Below, in pieces: positions 45,073-53,720 of a stretch of 64,000 bases of DNA. Source of the DNA: CAVRAZ01 sp963719135 (GTDB taxonomy: Bacteria; Pseudomonadota; Gammaproteobacteria; DSM-19610); the NCBI GenBank assembly GCA_963719135.1, contig CAVRAZ010000001.1, forward strand, positions 558,001 through 622,000, in the 5' to 3' direction. Below the pieces are notes generated by a model that worked only from the letters and a program-made list of their open reading frames with translations, ran no database searches and was not told where the DNA came from. A program made the translations under genes and the position numbers. Every line of letters begins with the position of its first letter. Within the stretch, counting starts at the first letter, position 1.

Positions 45073-47559
45073 TCAGCGTTTTCCAGTCTCAAGCAGCCGC
45101 CCGAAGGCCTCGGCGGGCAAGGAGTGACTGAAATGAAAGCCTTGACCCTCGTCGCACTGTTGAGTCCGCAGGAACGCAAGCTGCTCGTGCGTTTCCACGC
45201 CCTCGGCAATGACCCGTTGTTTGAGGTTTTTCGCCATGCCGATCACCGCGGCCACAATGGTCGCGTCGTCCATATCGTTGACGATGTCGCGTACGAACGA
45301 CTGGTCGATCTTCAGGGTGTCGATGGGAAAGCGCTTCAGATAACTCAAGCTCGAATAGCCGGTACCGAAGTCGTCAATGGCCAGCCGCACGCCCATGGCC
45401 TTGAGTGCTTCCAGTACCAGAGCCGAGGACTCGGCGTCGTGCATGAGGATGCTTTCGGTCAGCTCCAGTTCCAGATAGCCCGACGCCAGGCCGGTCTCCT
45501 GCAAGATCAGGGCAACACCATCGACAAAGCCCTTGTGCCTGAACTCCACCGCGGAAATGTTGACCGCCACGGGCACGGCGCGCAGACCGGCATCCAGCCA
45601 GGCCCTGACCTGCCTGCAGACCTCGCGCAGCACCCAACGGCCAATCGGCACGATCAGTCCGCACGCTTCGGCGATCGGCACAAACTGCCCAGGGTAGACC
45701 AGTCCGAGATCCGGGTCCCGCCAACGGATCAGGGCCTCGGCACCGACTAGCGCGCCTGAAGCCAGATCGATCTGCGGCTGGTAATGCAGCAGGAACTCGT
45801 CCTCCTTCAGCGCGCGGCGCAGGCTGCTTTGAACGGCCAGACGACGGACCGCGCGGATGTTCATGTCGGCCCTGAAGAACTGGTAGTTGTTGCGGCCGCT
45901 TGCTTTGGCGTGAAACATCGCGGTGTCCGCGTTCTGCATCACGCTGTCCACGTTGCCGCCGTCATCCGGGTAGACGCTGATGCCGATGCTCAGGGTGACA
46001 TGGAGTTCCTGCCCGCCGATGCGGTGAGGCGCGACAAACGCGGCGAGCAAGGTTTCCGCAACCAGGTCAGCATCCTGCGACTGTTCGATCTCGGCCAGCA
46101 GGATCACGAACTCGTCACCGCCCTGGCGGCAGACCATGTCTGTGCTGCGCACACACGCCGCCAGCCGGTCCGCCACCGACTGCAGCAGTTGGTCGCCGAT
46201 CGCATGCCCCAGCGAGTCGTTGATGTGCTTGAAATGATCCAGATCCAGAAACAGCAGCGCGACTTGTTTGTGGTGCCGGTTGGCCAGCCCGATCGCCTGG
46301 GAGAGGCGTTCCGTCAACAGCGTACGATTGGGCAAGCCGGTGAGAAAATCGTGCTGGGCCAGATGGGACATCTTCTGCGCCATGGCCCGCGATTGACTGA
46401 CATCGTGGAAAACGATCACCGCGCCGGTGACCTGGCCGCTCCGATTGTGGATCGGTGCGGCGGAATCCTCGATGGCGGACTCGAACCCGTCGCGGCGGAT
46501 CAGCACGCAGTCGGCGGCCAGGCCCACGGACCTGTCCTCTGCGAGGGCGTGCTGCGCCGGATTCGCGACGGTCTGGCGTGTCTTGCCGTCGATGATCCTG
46601 AACACCTCTGCCAGCGGTCGGCCCAGTGCGTCCTCCCGGGACCAGCCGGTCATCGCCTCCGCCACCAGGTTTAGATAGGTCACGTTACCCAGCAGGTCGG
46701 TGGCAAGCACGGCGTCACCGATGGAGTTGAGCGTGACCTGGGCACGCTCCTTTTCCTCGAACAAGGCCTCCTCGGCTGCTCGCAACCCGGACTCCGTTGA
46801 CTTGCACTCGGTGATATCCTCAACCGTCTGTACATGACCGTGCGATGCCATCCCGCAGCGCATGGGGGCGCTGTTGACACGCGTCCACACGACGCTCCCG
46901 TCTTTCCGCTGAAAGCGGTACTCCGTCCGCAACGGCACATCGCTCTGCGCTGCGGAGCGCCAATCGGCAAGCACACGCGGACGATCCTCCGGGTGGATCG
47001 CCATGCTCCAGCGCGTACCCAGCGTCTGTTCGAAGCTAAGCCCCGCGATCCTTTGATAAGCCGCGTTGGTATAGACGCAACTGCCACCCGCATCGGAGAC
47101 GAAGATGCCCAGGGGGGAAGCGTCACTCATCGCACGGAAGCGCGCCTCACTGTTCTGCAGCGTGTCCCGAGCGGCCTTGCACCCAATGATGTAATGCAGG
47201 GTGCGCGACAGCCAATGGGCGTCGATATGGCCTTTGAGGAGATAGTCATGTGCGCCGCGCTGCACAGCCTGGCGCGCGGTATCTTCATCGCACGCCAGAC
47301 TCAGAATCAGGATCAGGGCATTCGGTGCGGCCTCGAACACCCGGTCGAACACCTCGAGGCCCTGGCCGTCGGGAAGCGTGAGGTCAAGCAGCACCACCTC
47401 GATACCAGGCGTGCCCAGGCGTTCGAGCGCATCGCCAAGCCGTGTCACCCATTCGACACGGAACGAGCCGTCTTTCGCGCCCGCAAGCCCCGCCTGAATC
47501 AGACCGGCATCGGCGGGCACGTCTTCGACGAGAAGCACGGTGGTCGGGGCGTCGATCAT
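45073..47559 (-). CDS. Response regulator with PAS, GGDEF and EAL domains
   Basis: The 828-residue protein has, in order, a receiver domain (1-125, phospho-acceptor Asp59 in VVLLDLTLPDG), two PAS domains (about 150-270, ARFRAMSDASPLGIFVSDAG; about 285-400, LNSIGDAVLATDLLGNVTYL), a GGDEF domain with intact CRQGGDEFVILL, and an EAL domain with intact GAEALIRWRDPD, ELTESILMHD and DDFGTGYSSLSYLKRF. It could both make and break cyclic di-GMP in response to a phosphorelay and a PAS signal. No partner kinase is adjacent. The ATG at 47559 opens the receiver; upstream codons are not coding. Confidence 0.92.
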   Translation of the reverse strand: MIDAPTTVLLVEDVPADAGLIQAGLAGAKDGSFRVEWVTRLGDALERLGTPGIEVVLLDLTLPDGQGLEVFDRVFEAAPNALILILSLACDEDTARQAVQRGAHDYLLKGHIDAHWLSRTLHYIIGCKAARDTLQNSEARFRAMSDASPLGIFVSDAGGSCVYTNAAYQRIAGLSFEQTLGTRWSMAIHPEDRPRVLADWRSAAQSDVPLRTEYRFQRKDGSVVWTRVNSAPMRCGMASHGHVQTVEDITECKSTESGLRAAEEALFEEKERAQVTLNSIGDAVLATDLLGNVTYLNLVAEAMTGWSREDALGRPLAEVFRIIDGKTRQTVANPAQHALAEDRSVGLAADCVLIRRDGFESAIEDSAAPIHNRSGQVTGAVIVFHDVSQSRAMAQKMSHLAQHDFLTGLPNRTLLTERLSQAIGLANRHHKQVALLFLDLDHFKHINDSLGHAIGDQLLQSVADRLAACVRSTDMVCRQGGDEFVILLAEIEQSQDADLVAETLLAAFVAPHRIGGQELHVTLSIGISVYPDDGGNVDSVMQNADTAMFHAKASGRNNYQFFRADMNIRAVRRLAVQSSLRRALKEDEFLLHYQPQIDLASGALVGAEALIRWRDPDLGLVYPGQFVPIAEACGLIVPIGRWVLREVCRQVRAWLDAGLRAVPVAVNISAVEFRHKGFVDGVALILQETGLASGYLELELTESILMHDAESSALVLEALKAMGVRLAIDDFGTGYSSLSYLKRFPIDTLKIDQSFVRDIVNDMDDATIVAAVIGMAKNLKQRVIAEGVETHEQLAFLRTQQCDEGQGFHFSHSLPAEAFGRLLETGKR

Positions 47560-47626
47560 GGCAAGCGGGCTCTTGCCTGACCCGATCGGGTCAGCGCTAA
47601 CCCCTTGGACGCTGGTCCTTGTTACG

Positions 47627-47815
47627 CTAGTCAAAGCGTTCGATCTGCCGTTCGGCGGCGTCCTTGGTGATGCCGTAGCCCTCCTGGATCTTGCCCGACA
47701 ACTCCACGCGCTTGCCGTCAACCACGTCGAGGTGACCGCCGGTGAGCCTGCCCCACTGTGCTTTCACCTTGCCCTTGAACTGCGTCCAGCCGCCCTCAAC
47801 GATATCCCGATTCAT
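47627..47815 (-). CDS. CsbD family stress protein
   Basis: The 62-residue protein has the CsbD pattern: MNRDIVEGGWTQFKGKVKAQ, WGRLTGGHLDVVDGKRVELS, GKIQEGYGITKDAAERQIE. These small soluble proteins are induced by general stress (sigma-B in Bacillus) and have no defined activity. It lies 67 bases upstream of the GGDEF/EAL gene on the same strand. The ATG at 47815 gives the family length. Confidence 0.88.
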   Translation of the reverse strand: MNRDIVEGGWTQFKGKVKAQWGRLTGGHLDVVDGKRVELSGKIQEGYGITKDAAERQIERFD

Positions 47816-48040
47816 GTCAAACCCCTTCTGCGATCCAGAGGCAAGCCTAGTCGCGTGATCAGGCTGAGTCTGTATGCTGTCGCACATAGCCCTGCGCTGG
47901 CCTGGCGCAAGAACGATGCAGGGGGTATGTGTACGGCAGCGTACAGACGATGATACTTGTTTGAGTAAGATCATCAATTCTGCTTTTACTGCTGATCGGC
48001 GTCATTCGCGGCCCCGCTGGTGGTAGCGAGGATAGGAAAC

Positions 48041-48382
48041 ATGCCAACTCTCCATACCTGCCTTAATCTCGCCATGCTCAAACGGGAAAACCGTGCTTAC
48101 CGCGGGAGCGCTGGTGTCAGTGAAGGGTGTCGCGAAGGCTGTTTCAGACCGGCATTTCTTGATCAGGAGACGGGAACGGTGTACCTGTCACGCCATCCAG
48201 ATGGCCATGTTGCCACCTTCCATACGCTGGATGGTCTGCCAGATGAAGTGGTCGCTGCCCGATATGCAAACGGAAACGTCTCGAAAGCAAAAGATACGTT
48301 GGTATCCGGGTTTCTGAAGGGTTGTAGCTTTTACACACGGCAGGAAGCCGCAGCAATAGTCGCCGCCAACAGGCGTGAGTAG
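48041..48382 (+). CDS. Conserved protein of unknown function
   Basis: This 113-residue protein begins MPTLHTCLNLAMLKRENRAY. It contains GSAGVSEGCREGCFRPAFLD, a strand-rich TGTVYLSRHPDGHVATFHTL, DGLPDEVVAAR and a C-terminal GFLKGCSFYTRQEAAAIV. The pattern looks like a conserved small alpha/beta protein seen in sulfur- and methane-oxidising proteobacteria, but I cannot name a function. No signal peptide or membrane helix is present. An AGGA site lies a few bases ahead of the ATG, and codon use is like the neighbours, both supporting a real gene. Confidence 0.65.
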   Translation: MPTLHTCLNLAMLKRENRAYRGSAGVSEGCREGCFRPAFLDQETGTVYLSRHPDGHVATFHTLDGLPDEVVAARYANGNVSKAKDTLVSGFLKGCSFYTRQEAAAIVAANRRE

Positions 48383-48586
48383 ACAGGCGCACCCTACCCG
48401 GAAAGCCGCGCGCCATATGCCAACTATCTTCTCAACGTGCATAGATACTGGGGGTCAACACAACCCCTCCCTGTTCTGATTGTCGCGCCGCACCTTCGGC
48501 GCGTTGCTGTCCCTGCGCGGACCCTGATGTCCGCTTTCTACCCGATCGTCCGCCGCAATCAACCCGCTCGTTGCGGCAGACTGGGC

Positions 48587-48904
48587 TCACACGTAATGCT
48601 TCCGATCCTTGCGCCGCCGCCCAGCCTTCTGCACCACCACACCCTGGATGGCTTCGATGCCGGCCAGTTCGACCACTTCGCCGTAGGTGGGGTTGAGACA
48701 CTGCAACAGATACCGGCCGTCGGTCTTGCGGAGCTGGCGGAAATAAAATTCGTCGTTGTGGTAGGCCACGACGAAACAGCCGTCGTCGATCACGCCGGCA
48801 GGGTCGACCACGATCACCGAGCCGTGCTCGAACTCCGGTTCCATCATGTCGCCCAGCACGCGCAGGGCAAAGAGTTCGCTCGAACTGCAACCGCCTAGGT
48901 CCAC
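48587..48904 (-). CDS. S24/LexA-like peptidase fold protein, catalytic residues replaced
   Basis: This 105-residue protein has the S24 beta fold: LFALRVLGDMMEPEFEHGSV, IIDDGCFVVAYHNDEFYFRQ, LLQCLNPTYGEVVELAG. In active members the first motif is G-[DN]-S-M-x-P with the nucleophile Ser; here it reads GDMMEPE, and the usual catalytic Lys in the strand after VVA is Arg (FYFRQL). No N-terminal helix-turn-helix is present. It is probably a non-cleaving relative, perhaps a binding partner or regulator. The start is a GTG with a GGAG site ahead. Confidence 0.75.
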   Translation of the reverse strand: MDLGGCSSSELFALRVLGDMMEPEFEHGSVIVVDPAGVIDDGCFVVAYHNDEFYFRQLRKTDGRYLLQCLNPTYGEVVELAGIEAIQGVVVQKAGRRRKDRKHYV

Positions 48905-49148
48905 GCCGTCCGCTCCATTACCAAAGTATCCGCCGTTATTCTAGCACGCACCTGCAGCCGCCCGCCCTTTCCCATGGAATACATGGCGTTAGCAGTCAAC
49001 GTCCAGCGCTGCCGCGCACAGCGTGCCGCAGCGCGCAAATAACCTTTAATACACCCGCCAAGCTTCGGTTTTTACAACTAAAGATTGGCGTCGACGCGCC
49101 GCAATTTCACCCATGCGGCTGTTATAACCAGAGGCATTATCCAAACGC

Positions 49149-50075
49149 ATGACACCCGAGGAACTGATCGTCAGAAACACCGCCCTGGTCTCCCTGCCGG
49201 AAATCTGTTTCCAGGTGCAGGAGCTGGCCGAGTCCCCCACCGCGACGGCAAACGACATCGGCGCGGTGATCGGCACCGACCCGTCACTGTCGGCGCGCCT
49301 GCTTAAACTCGTGAACAGCGCATTCTACGGGCTGCCCGGCCGCATCGAAACCGTATCGCGCGCGGTCAATATCATCGGCACGCGCGAGCTGCGCAATCTG
49401 ACCTTCGCCGCGTGCGCGGCCGAACTCTTCCGCGGCATTCCCAAGCAACTGGTCGACATGCCGCACTTCTGGCAGCACAGCAGCTATACCGGGCTGGTCG
49501 CCAAACAGCTCGCCCGGCACTGCAATGTGCTGCATCCGGAACGGCTGCTGACCGCCGGCCTGTTGCACGACATCGGCCGCCTGCTGCTGTACGCGGCGCT
49601 GCCCGATGAGATGCGGCGCTGCGCCGAACTGCAGGCGAAGTCGGGCCGTGAACAGTGCGCCATCGAGGACGAGATCGTCGGATTCAATCACAGCGAAGCG
49701 AGTTACGCGCTGTTGCGGTACTGGAATCTGCCGCCCAACCTGAGTGCGGCGGTGCGCTATCACCACCACCCGCACGACGCGCACGACGCCCATCTGGAAT
49801 CGGCCATTCTGCACGTCGCCGACGTGGTCGCGTACACGGCGCAGAATCTGACGCAGGACCGGTCGTCGGTCTATTACGATCCCTACGGCGCGCTGCTGGA
49901 CTCCGATCTCAACGCCGAGGAGATCGCCATCGCGGCGCTGCCGGAGATGGACGACGACGCGCTGCAACTGACCGGCGTCACCGCCGAGGCCCTGCACGAC
50001 GCCATCGACGCCAGCGCCGCGGCGTTCAGTCAGATACTGGATGTGGTGTTTCCCATGGCATGGGAAAACCGCTGA
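49149..50075 (+). CDS. HDOD domain protein
   Basis: The 308-residue protein is an HDOD signalling domain (about 15-210) with the N-terminal motif LVSLPEICFQVQELAES, TDPSLSARLLKLVNSAFYGL, the helix AVNIIGTRELRNLTFAACAA and HD-like LLHDIGRLLLYAA. The C-terminal 90 residues are an extension of unknown role. HDOD proteins act in signalling for motility, type IV pili, biofilm or stress in proteobacteria, usually without enzymatic activity. It is transcribed divergently from the S24-like gene. Confidence 0.88.
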   Translation: MTPEELIVRNTALVSLPEICFQVQELAESPTATANDIGAVIGTDPSLSARLLKLVNSAFYGLPGRIETVSRAVNIIGTRELRNLTFAACAAELFRGIPKQLVDMPHFWQHSSYTGLVAKQLARHCNVLHPERLLTAGLLHDIGRLLLYAALPDEMRRCAELQAKSGREQCAIEDEIVGFNHSEASYALLRYWNLPPNLSAAVRYHHHPHDAHDAHLESAILHVADVVAYTAQNLTQDRSSVYYDPYGALLDSDLNAEEIAIAALPEMDDDALQLTGVTAEALHDAIDASAAAFSQILDVVFPMAWENR

Positions 50076-50125
50076 GAGGTCCCGAACGGAATGACCGCAA
50101 TCGGGACGCGGGGTCGGTCCGAACC

Positions 50126-50386
50126 CTAACGGCGCTGGCGCCCGCCCTTGGGCGACTCGAAGTTCACCTTGATCGGCCTGCCGTGAAAGTCCTTGCCGTT
50201 CAGCCCGGCGATGGCCGCGCGCGCCTCGTGGCCTTCCATCTCGATGAATGCGAAACCCTTGCATTGCCCGGAAAACACGTCCGTGACGAGTTTCGATGAC
50301 CGCACCGTGCCGTATTCGGAGAACAGGGCATTCAGGTCGTTTTCGCTGGTGCTCGCAGGCAGATTGCCTATAAACAGTTTTTTCAA
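50126..50386 (-). CDS. RRM-type RNA-binding protein
   Basis: The 86-residue protein is a single RNA recognition motif: RNP2 is KLFIGNLP (3-10), RNP1 is KGFAFIEM (about 43-50), and the last strand is GRPIKVNFESPK before a basic tail. Such single-RRM proteins are common in proteobacteria and cyanobacteria and are often cold-induced. It is downstream of a cold-shock protein on the same strand but separated from it by a terminator. Confidence 0.9.
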   Translation of the reverse strand: MKKLFIGNLPASTSENDLNALFSEYGTVRSSKLVTDVFSGQCKGFAFIEMEGHEARAAIAGLNGKDFHGRPIKVNFESPKGGRQRR

Positions 50387-50433
50387 ATCAACGTCCCTCC
50401 CGAAGCACGAAGACTGTTGTTGGGAATGAACTC

Positions 50434-50463
50434 AAAAAAAGAACCCCGCCGGAGCGGGGGTTC
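50434..50463 (-). terminator. Intrinsic terminator of the cold-shock gene
   Basis: On the minus strand a GC stem (GAACCCCCGC / GCGGGGTTC) with a CCGG-type loop is followed by seven T residues. It lies 30 bases after the cold-shock protein stop and before the RRM gene. Confidence 0.85.
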
Positions 50464-50493
50464 TCGATACTGGATACTCCGATGAGGCCTCGT

Positions 50494-50694
50494 TCAGGCG
50501 GTAACGTTGGTCGCCTGGGGACCCTTGGGGCCGTTCTCGACGTTGAACTTGACCGGCTGGCCCTCGGTGAGGGTCTTGAAACCCGCGCCCTGGATCGCGC
50601 TGAAATGCACGAACACGTCCTTACCGCCGTCGTCCTGGGAGATGAAGCCGAAACCCTTGGCTTCGTTGAACCACTTTACAGTACCTGTTGCCAT
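50494..50694 (-). CDS. Cold-shock protein (CspA family)
   Basis: The 66-residue protein is a full cold-shock domain with RNP1 KGFGFISQDDGGKDVFVHFS (containing RNP2 VFVHF) and the FNVENGPKGPQATNVTA ending. It binds single-stranded RNA and DNA as a chaperone. A 5-prime untranslated region of over 100 bases is likely, as usual for cold-shock genes. Several csp paralogues usually exist per genome, so no specific letter is assigned. Confidence 0.95.
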   Translation of the reverse strand: MATGTVKWFNEAKGFGFISQDDGGKDVFVHFSAIQGAGFKTLTEGQPVKFNVENGPKGPQATNVTA

Positions 50695-50821
50695 GTAGTG
50701 TTTACCTTGAATGAAAATTGAACAAACGTATATCGCGTACAGGTAATGAATCGAAAAACTCGGTGGAATGCCGCGAAGGGTATAACCTGAACCGTCAATA
50801 ACAAAATCTGTAGCTGTGCGT

Positions 50822-50827
50822 ACTATA
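50822..50827 (-). promoter_or_regulatory. Candidate -10 box for the cold-shock gene
   Basis: TATAGT on the minus strand, about 130 bases ahead of the csp ATG, would give a leader length typical for cold-shock mRNAs. The -35 region (TGGTGT) is poor, so confidence is low. Confidence 0.3.
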
Positions 50828-50916
50828 GACCAATTCTTTCAATTACACCAGAAATATCACGTGCGGCCCGGCCGCGTCCGCTGACCCGCTCGCTGCACGG
50901 CGCCCGCGCGTGCACC

Positions 50917-51783
50917 TCAGTCTTCCGACAGCCGGGTCATGCGCACATCGACCACCAGCGCGGGCATCAGTCCCGGGGGACCGGTGAACGTCCCCGCCAC
51001 CGGCGGTATCGCCTCCGGGTGCCGATGCACGGCTACCGGGATATGGTCGGGACCGACCAGGGTACCGTTGGTCGGGTCGAATCCCTTCCAGCCAGCGCCC
51101 GGCAGGTAGACTTCCACCCAGGCGTGGGACGCCGCGCCGCCGGCCTCCGTCGCCGGGCCGTGAACGTAACCGCTGACGAAGCGCGCGGCGATGCCCAGTC
51201 GCCGGCAGGTCTCCAGCATCAGGGCCGCCATGTCGCGGCAGGACCCCTTGCCGCGGCGCAGTGTCTCGGCGGGCGCCAGCACGCCCGCTTCATCCCGCGT
51301 TTCGTACCCGAACTGGTCGTAAATCCGGCGGTTCATAGCATCGAGGACGGCAAAGGTCTCGGCCGTGCCCGCGACGTAGCTGAACTCTGCGAGCCACTTG
51401 GAAAACGCCGGATGACTATCGTAGACGGGATCCAGGTAGGGACGTAGCGCGATCCACTCTTCGAGTTCGTAGTTGAAGGGGAAATGCAGGGCGTGGTCCG
51501 CCACAAGAAAGTTCAGGGGTCTGGTTTCGTAGAGTTCGACTTCGACCCGGCTTTGGATAATCAGTGTGGCGGCCGGTGCGCCGGCGAACGTTGCGACGCC
51601 CAGCACGTTGTCGTAGAGGTCGCGGCGCCAGCCGAGCGTCGCTTCGGGAACGATTTCGAGCACCGACGCGGCGATGCGCAGGTCGTGCCCTTCGCGGGGA
51701 CGCAGGCGCAGCGTGTGCGGTCCCAGCGTTATCGCCGTCTTGAAGTCGTAGCGGGTGGTGTGCCGTATCTCGATTCGTTTCAT
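50917..51783 (-). CDS. Transglutaminase-like protein
   Basis: The 288-residue protein has an N-terminal beta domain (IEIRHTTRYDFKTAITLGPH) and a transglutaminase core with the catalytic Cys in GKGSCRDMAALMLE, His in SHAWVEVYLPGAGW and Asp in DPTNG. Members of this bacterial group are presumed proteases or amide hydrolases rather than true cross-linkers. It has no signal peptide, so it is cytoplasmic. The ATG at 51783 matches the family start (MKRIEIRHTTRY). Confidence 0.88.
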   Translation of the reverse strand: MKRIEIRHTTRYDFKTAITLGPHTLRLRPREGHDLRIAASVLEIVPEATLGWRRDLYDNVLGVATFAGAPAATLIIQSRVEVELYETRPLNFLVADHALHFPFNYELEEWIALRPYLDPVYDSHPAFSKWLAEFSYVAGTAETFAVLDAMNRRIYDQFGYETRDEAGVLAPAETLRRGKGSCRDMAALMLETCRRLGIAARFVSGYVHGPATEAGGAASHAWVEVYLPGAGWKGFDPTNGTLVGPDHIPVAVHRHPEAIPPVAGTFTGPPGLMPALVVDVRMTRLSED

Positions 51784-51865
51784 CGGGTCTTCACCGCCGA
51801 CGTCGAACAGCCGCGCCGATAATTCGCAGCTATTGATCCTTGCATAAATGGTTGGCAAGTTTGAC

Positions 51866-51936
51866 CGTCATCCCGGCGCAGGCCGGGGATCCGGCGGCCG
51901 CCGCCCCGATGGATCCCGGCCTGCGCCGGAATGACG
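51866..51936. repeat. Extragenic palindrome (CGTCAT..CCGGCGCAGGCCGG type)
   Basis: Arms CGTCATCCCGGCGCAGGCCG (51866) and CGGCCTGCGCCGGAATGACG (ending 51936) form a long imperfect hairpin around an 18-base GC-rich loop. The same family recurs at 54057-54125 and, as half or tandem units, at 53723 and 58510. Confidence 0.75.
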
Positions 51937-51973
51937 ACAAAGGCGGAGCATCTGTCACGCATAGTTGCAAGTC

Positions 51974-52582
51974 TCAATTATCCACCGCCGCCCAGCAATA
52001 CCAGCTCGCCACCGTGCGGTACGGCCGCCAGCGTTCGGCAACGCCGAGATAGGCATCCGGATGGGCGTCGTCGGCCAGCCGGTAGTGTGCGCGGATCGAC
52101 TTGCACAGCGCCAGGTCGCCCAGCGGCAGCACGTCCAGCCTCCCCAGCGAAAACATCAGAAACATGTCCGCCGTCCAGCGGCCGATGCCCGGCATTGCCA
52201 TCAGGCGCGCGCTGACGGCGTCATCGTCTTCGCCATCGAGTGCGTCGAGGTCGATCACTCCGGCGTTGATCTGGCCGGCGATTGCCCGCAGGTAGCGGAT
52301 CTTGGCGCCGGACAGTCCGCAGCGGCGCAGCGTGGCTTCGCGCGTCCGGGTGAAGTGCGCGGACACTAAATGGCGTGCGCCGAAGTGCGCCAGCAGACGT
52401 TGTTCGATCGCGTAGGCGGCCTTGACCGACAGTTGCTGGTTGACGATGGCCCAGACCAGGTTGTGGAAATGCGGTTGCGGCGACTGCATCAGCGTGCAGG
52501 GGCCGTGCGCGCGCACCAGCGCGCGCATCACCGGATCGTTGCGCGCCAGGAAGCGCTCGGCCTTTCTCAGTGCGGCATCCAT
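51974..52582 (-). CDS. DNA-3-methyladenine glycosylase II-like (HhH-GPD)
   Basis: The 202-residue protein has the HhH-GPD glycosylase fold: NLVWAIVNQQLSVKAAYAI early, the helix-hairpin-helix MAMPGIGRWTADMFLMFSLG and the catalytic Asp region LPLGDLALCKSI. It should excise alkylated bases such as 3-methyladenine. There is no iron-sulfur cluster motif and no Ada domain, so it matches the short AlkA-like type. The ATG at 52582 overlaps the end of the small membrane protein gene. Confidence 0.87.
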   Translation of the reverse strand: MDAALRKAERFLARNDPVMRALVRAHGPCTLMQSPQPHFHNLVWAIVNQQLSVKAAYAIEQRLLAHFGARHLVSAHFTRTREATLRRCGLSGAKIRYLRAIAGQINAGVIDLDALDGEDDDAVSARLMAMPGIGRWTADMFLMFSLGRLDVLPLGDLALCKSIRAHYRLADDAHPDAYLGVAERWRPYRTVASWYCWAAVDN

Positions 52583-52734
52583 GCCCAGCCGGTGCCCATG
52601 CCTATGACGAAGTAACTGACGATCGACATCCCGGCTCCAGCCATCAGCGCCTGGCGCCTGAAGCCGCTCAGCAGCAGGATGATCACGACCATCCAGCCGA
52701 TCGCGAGCGGCCAGTACTGCACCTGGCCGGTCAT
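52567..52734 (-). CDS. Small membrane protein (55 residues)
   Basis: This protein has two hydrophobic helices (WPLAIGWMVVIILLLSGF; ALMAGAGMSIVSYFVIGMGT) separated by RRQ, so it should be a membrane hairpin. Its ATG overlaps the stop of the pseudouridine synthase gene (ATGA) and its end overlaps the glycosylase start, which argues that all three are co-translated. No family is recognised. Confidence 0.6.
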   Translation of the reverse strand: MTGQVQYWPLAIGWMVVIILLLSGFRRQALMAGAGMSIVSYFVIGMGTGWAWMPH

Positions 52735-53720
52735 CGCGCCTTCCTGCGGGACGGCTTGCGCGCGGCGCCCGCGGGCGGTTTGCCGGCGGCACCCGTCCAT
52801 GCCTTGCGCGTGGCGTCCGTGGCTGGCTTGCGCGCGGAACCTGGCGTCGGCTTCCTGCGCGCCGCAGTCGTGGACGCCTTGTGCGCGGCACCTGCGGACG
52901 GCTTGCGCGGTTTGCGCGTCGCTTCCGGTTTCAGTTCGGGGCACGCCAGGCCGGCCGTCGCATACAGCGCGGCGACCGTGGCGTTGTCGAGGTCCCGGTA
53001 ACGCCCCTGGCGCAGCGCGCGATCCAGGGTCACCGGCCCGTAACGGGTGCGGATCAGGCGGCTGACCTGCACGTTCTGCGACTGCCACAGGCGCCGCACT
53101 TCGCGGTTGCGCCCTTCCTCGATGACCACGTTGTACCAGTGGTTGGCGCCCTGTCCACCTCCGTCGGTGATGCGCGTGAAGCGCGCCGGACCATCCTCGA
53201 GTTCGACGCCCGCCAGCAGCCGCTCGATCACGGCCGGTTCGACGTCGCCGAGCACGCGCACGGCATATTCGCGCTCGACGGTGCTCGACGGATGCATGAG
53301 CCGGTTGGCCAGTTCACCGTCGGTGGTGAACAGCAGCAGACCGGCGCTGTTGATGTCGAGCCGGCCGACGCCGACCCAGCGTCGCTGGCGCAGCCGCGGC
53401 AGCGCCTGAAACACCGTCGGTCTGCCCTCGGGATCGTCGCGGGTGCAGATCTCGCCGTCGGGCTTGTGATAAGCCAGATAGCGGTGGTGCACCGCTTTCG
53501 CGGCGGCACGCACCGGGCGGCCGTCGATTTCGATCTTCTCGCGCCCCGAAACGCGCTGGCCGAGTACGGCCGGCTGGCCGTCGACGTGAATGCGGCCGGC
53601 GCGGATCATCTCCTCGAGGTGGCGCCGCGAACCCTGGCCGGCGTCGGCCAGGTATTTCTGGATGCGAACGGAAGCGGAATTCGAGGCGCTCAAGGGGTCA
53701 AACCTTCGGTCAACAACCAC
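52731..53720 (-). CDS. RluB/RsuA-family 23S/16S rRNA pseudouridine synthase
   Basis: The 329-residue protein has an S4 RNA-binding domain (about 20-75, IQKYLADAGQGSRRHLEEMI) and a synthase domain with catalytic Asp in GRLDINSAGLLLFTTDGELA, then EGRNREVRRLWQSQNVQVSR. It isomerises uridine in ribosomal RNA; scpB-linked members are usually RluB (23S U2605). After about residue 270 the tail is a low-complexity Ala/Arg/Lys/Thr/Pro repeat (KPSAGAAHKASTTAARRKP), likely a disordered RNA-binding extension. The chosen ATG adds a few residues before the S4 domain. Confidence 0.87.
   Translation of the reverse strand: MVVDRRFDPLSASNSASVRIQKYLADAGQGSRRHLEEMIRAGRIHVDGQPAVLGQRVSGREKIEIDGRPVRAAAKAVHHRYLAYHKPDGEICTRDDPEGRPTVFQALPRLRQRRWVGVGRLDINSAGLLLFTTDGELANRLMHPSSTVEREYAVRVLGDVEPAVIERLLAGVELEDGPARFTRITDGGGQGANHWYNVVIEEGRNREVRRLWQSQNVQVSRLIRTRYGPVTLDRALRQGRYRDLDNATVAALYATAGLACPELKPEATRKPRKPSAGAAHKASTTAARRKPTPGSARKPATDATRKAWTGAAGKPPAGAARKPSRRKAR

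Noticed and set aside
48383..48586. Hairpin-like GCGCCGCACCTTCGGCGC in the gap before the S24-like gene as a terminator
   Set aside because: No T run follows on either strand, so I did not call it.
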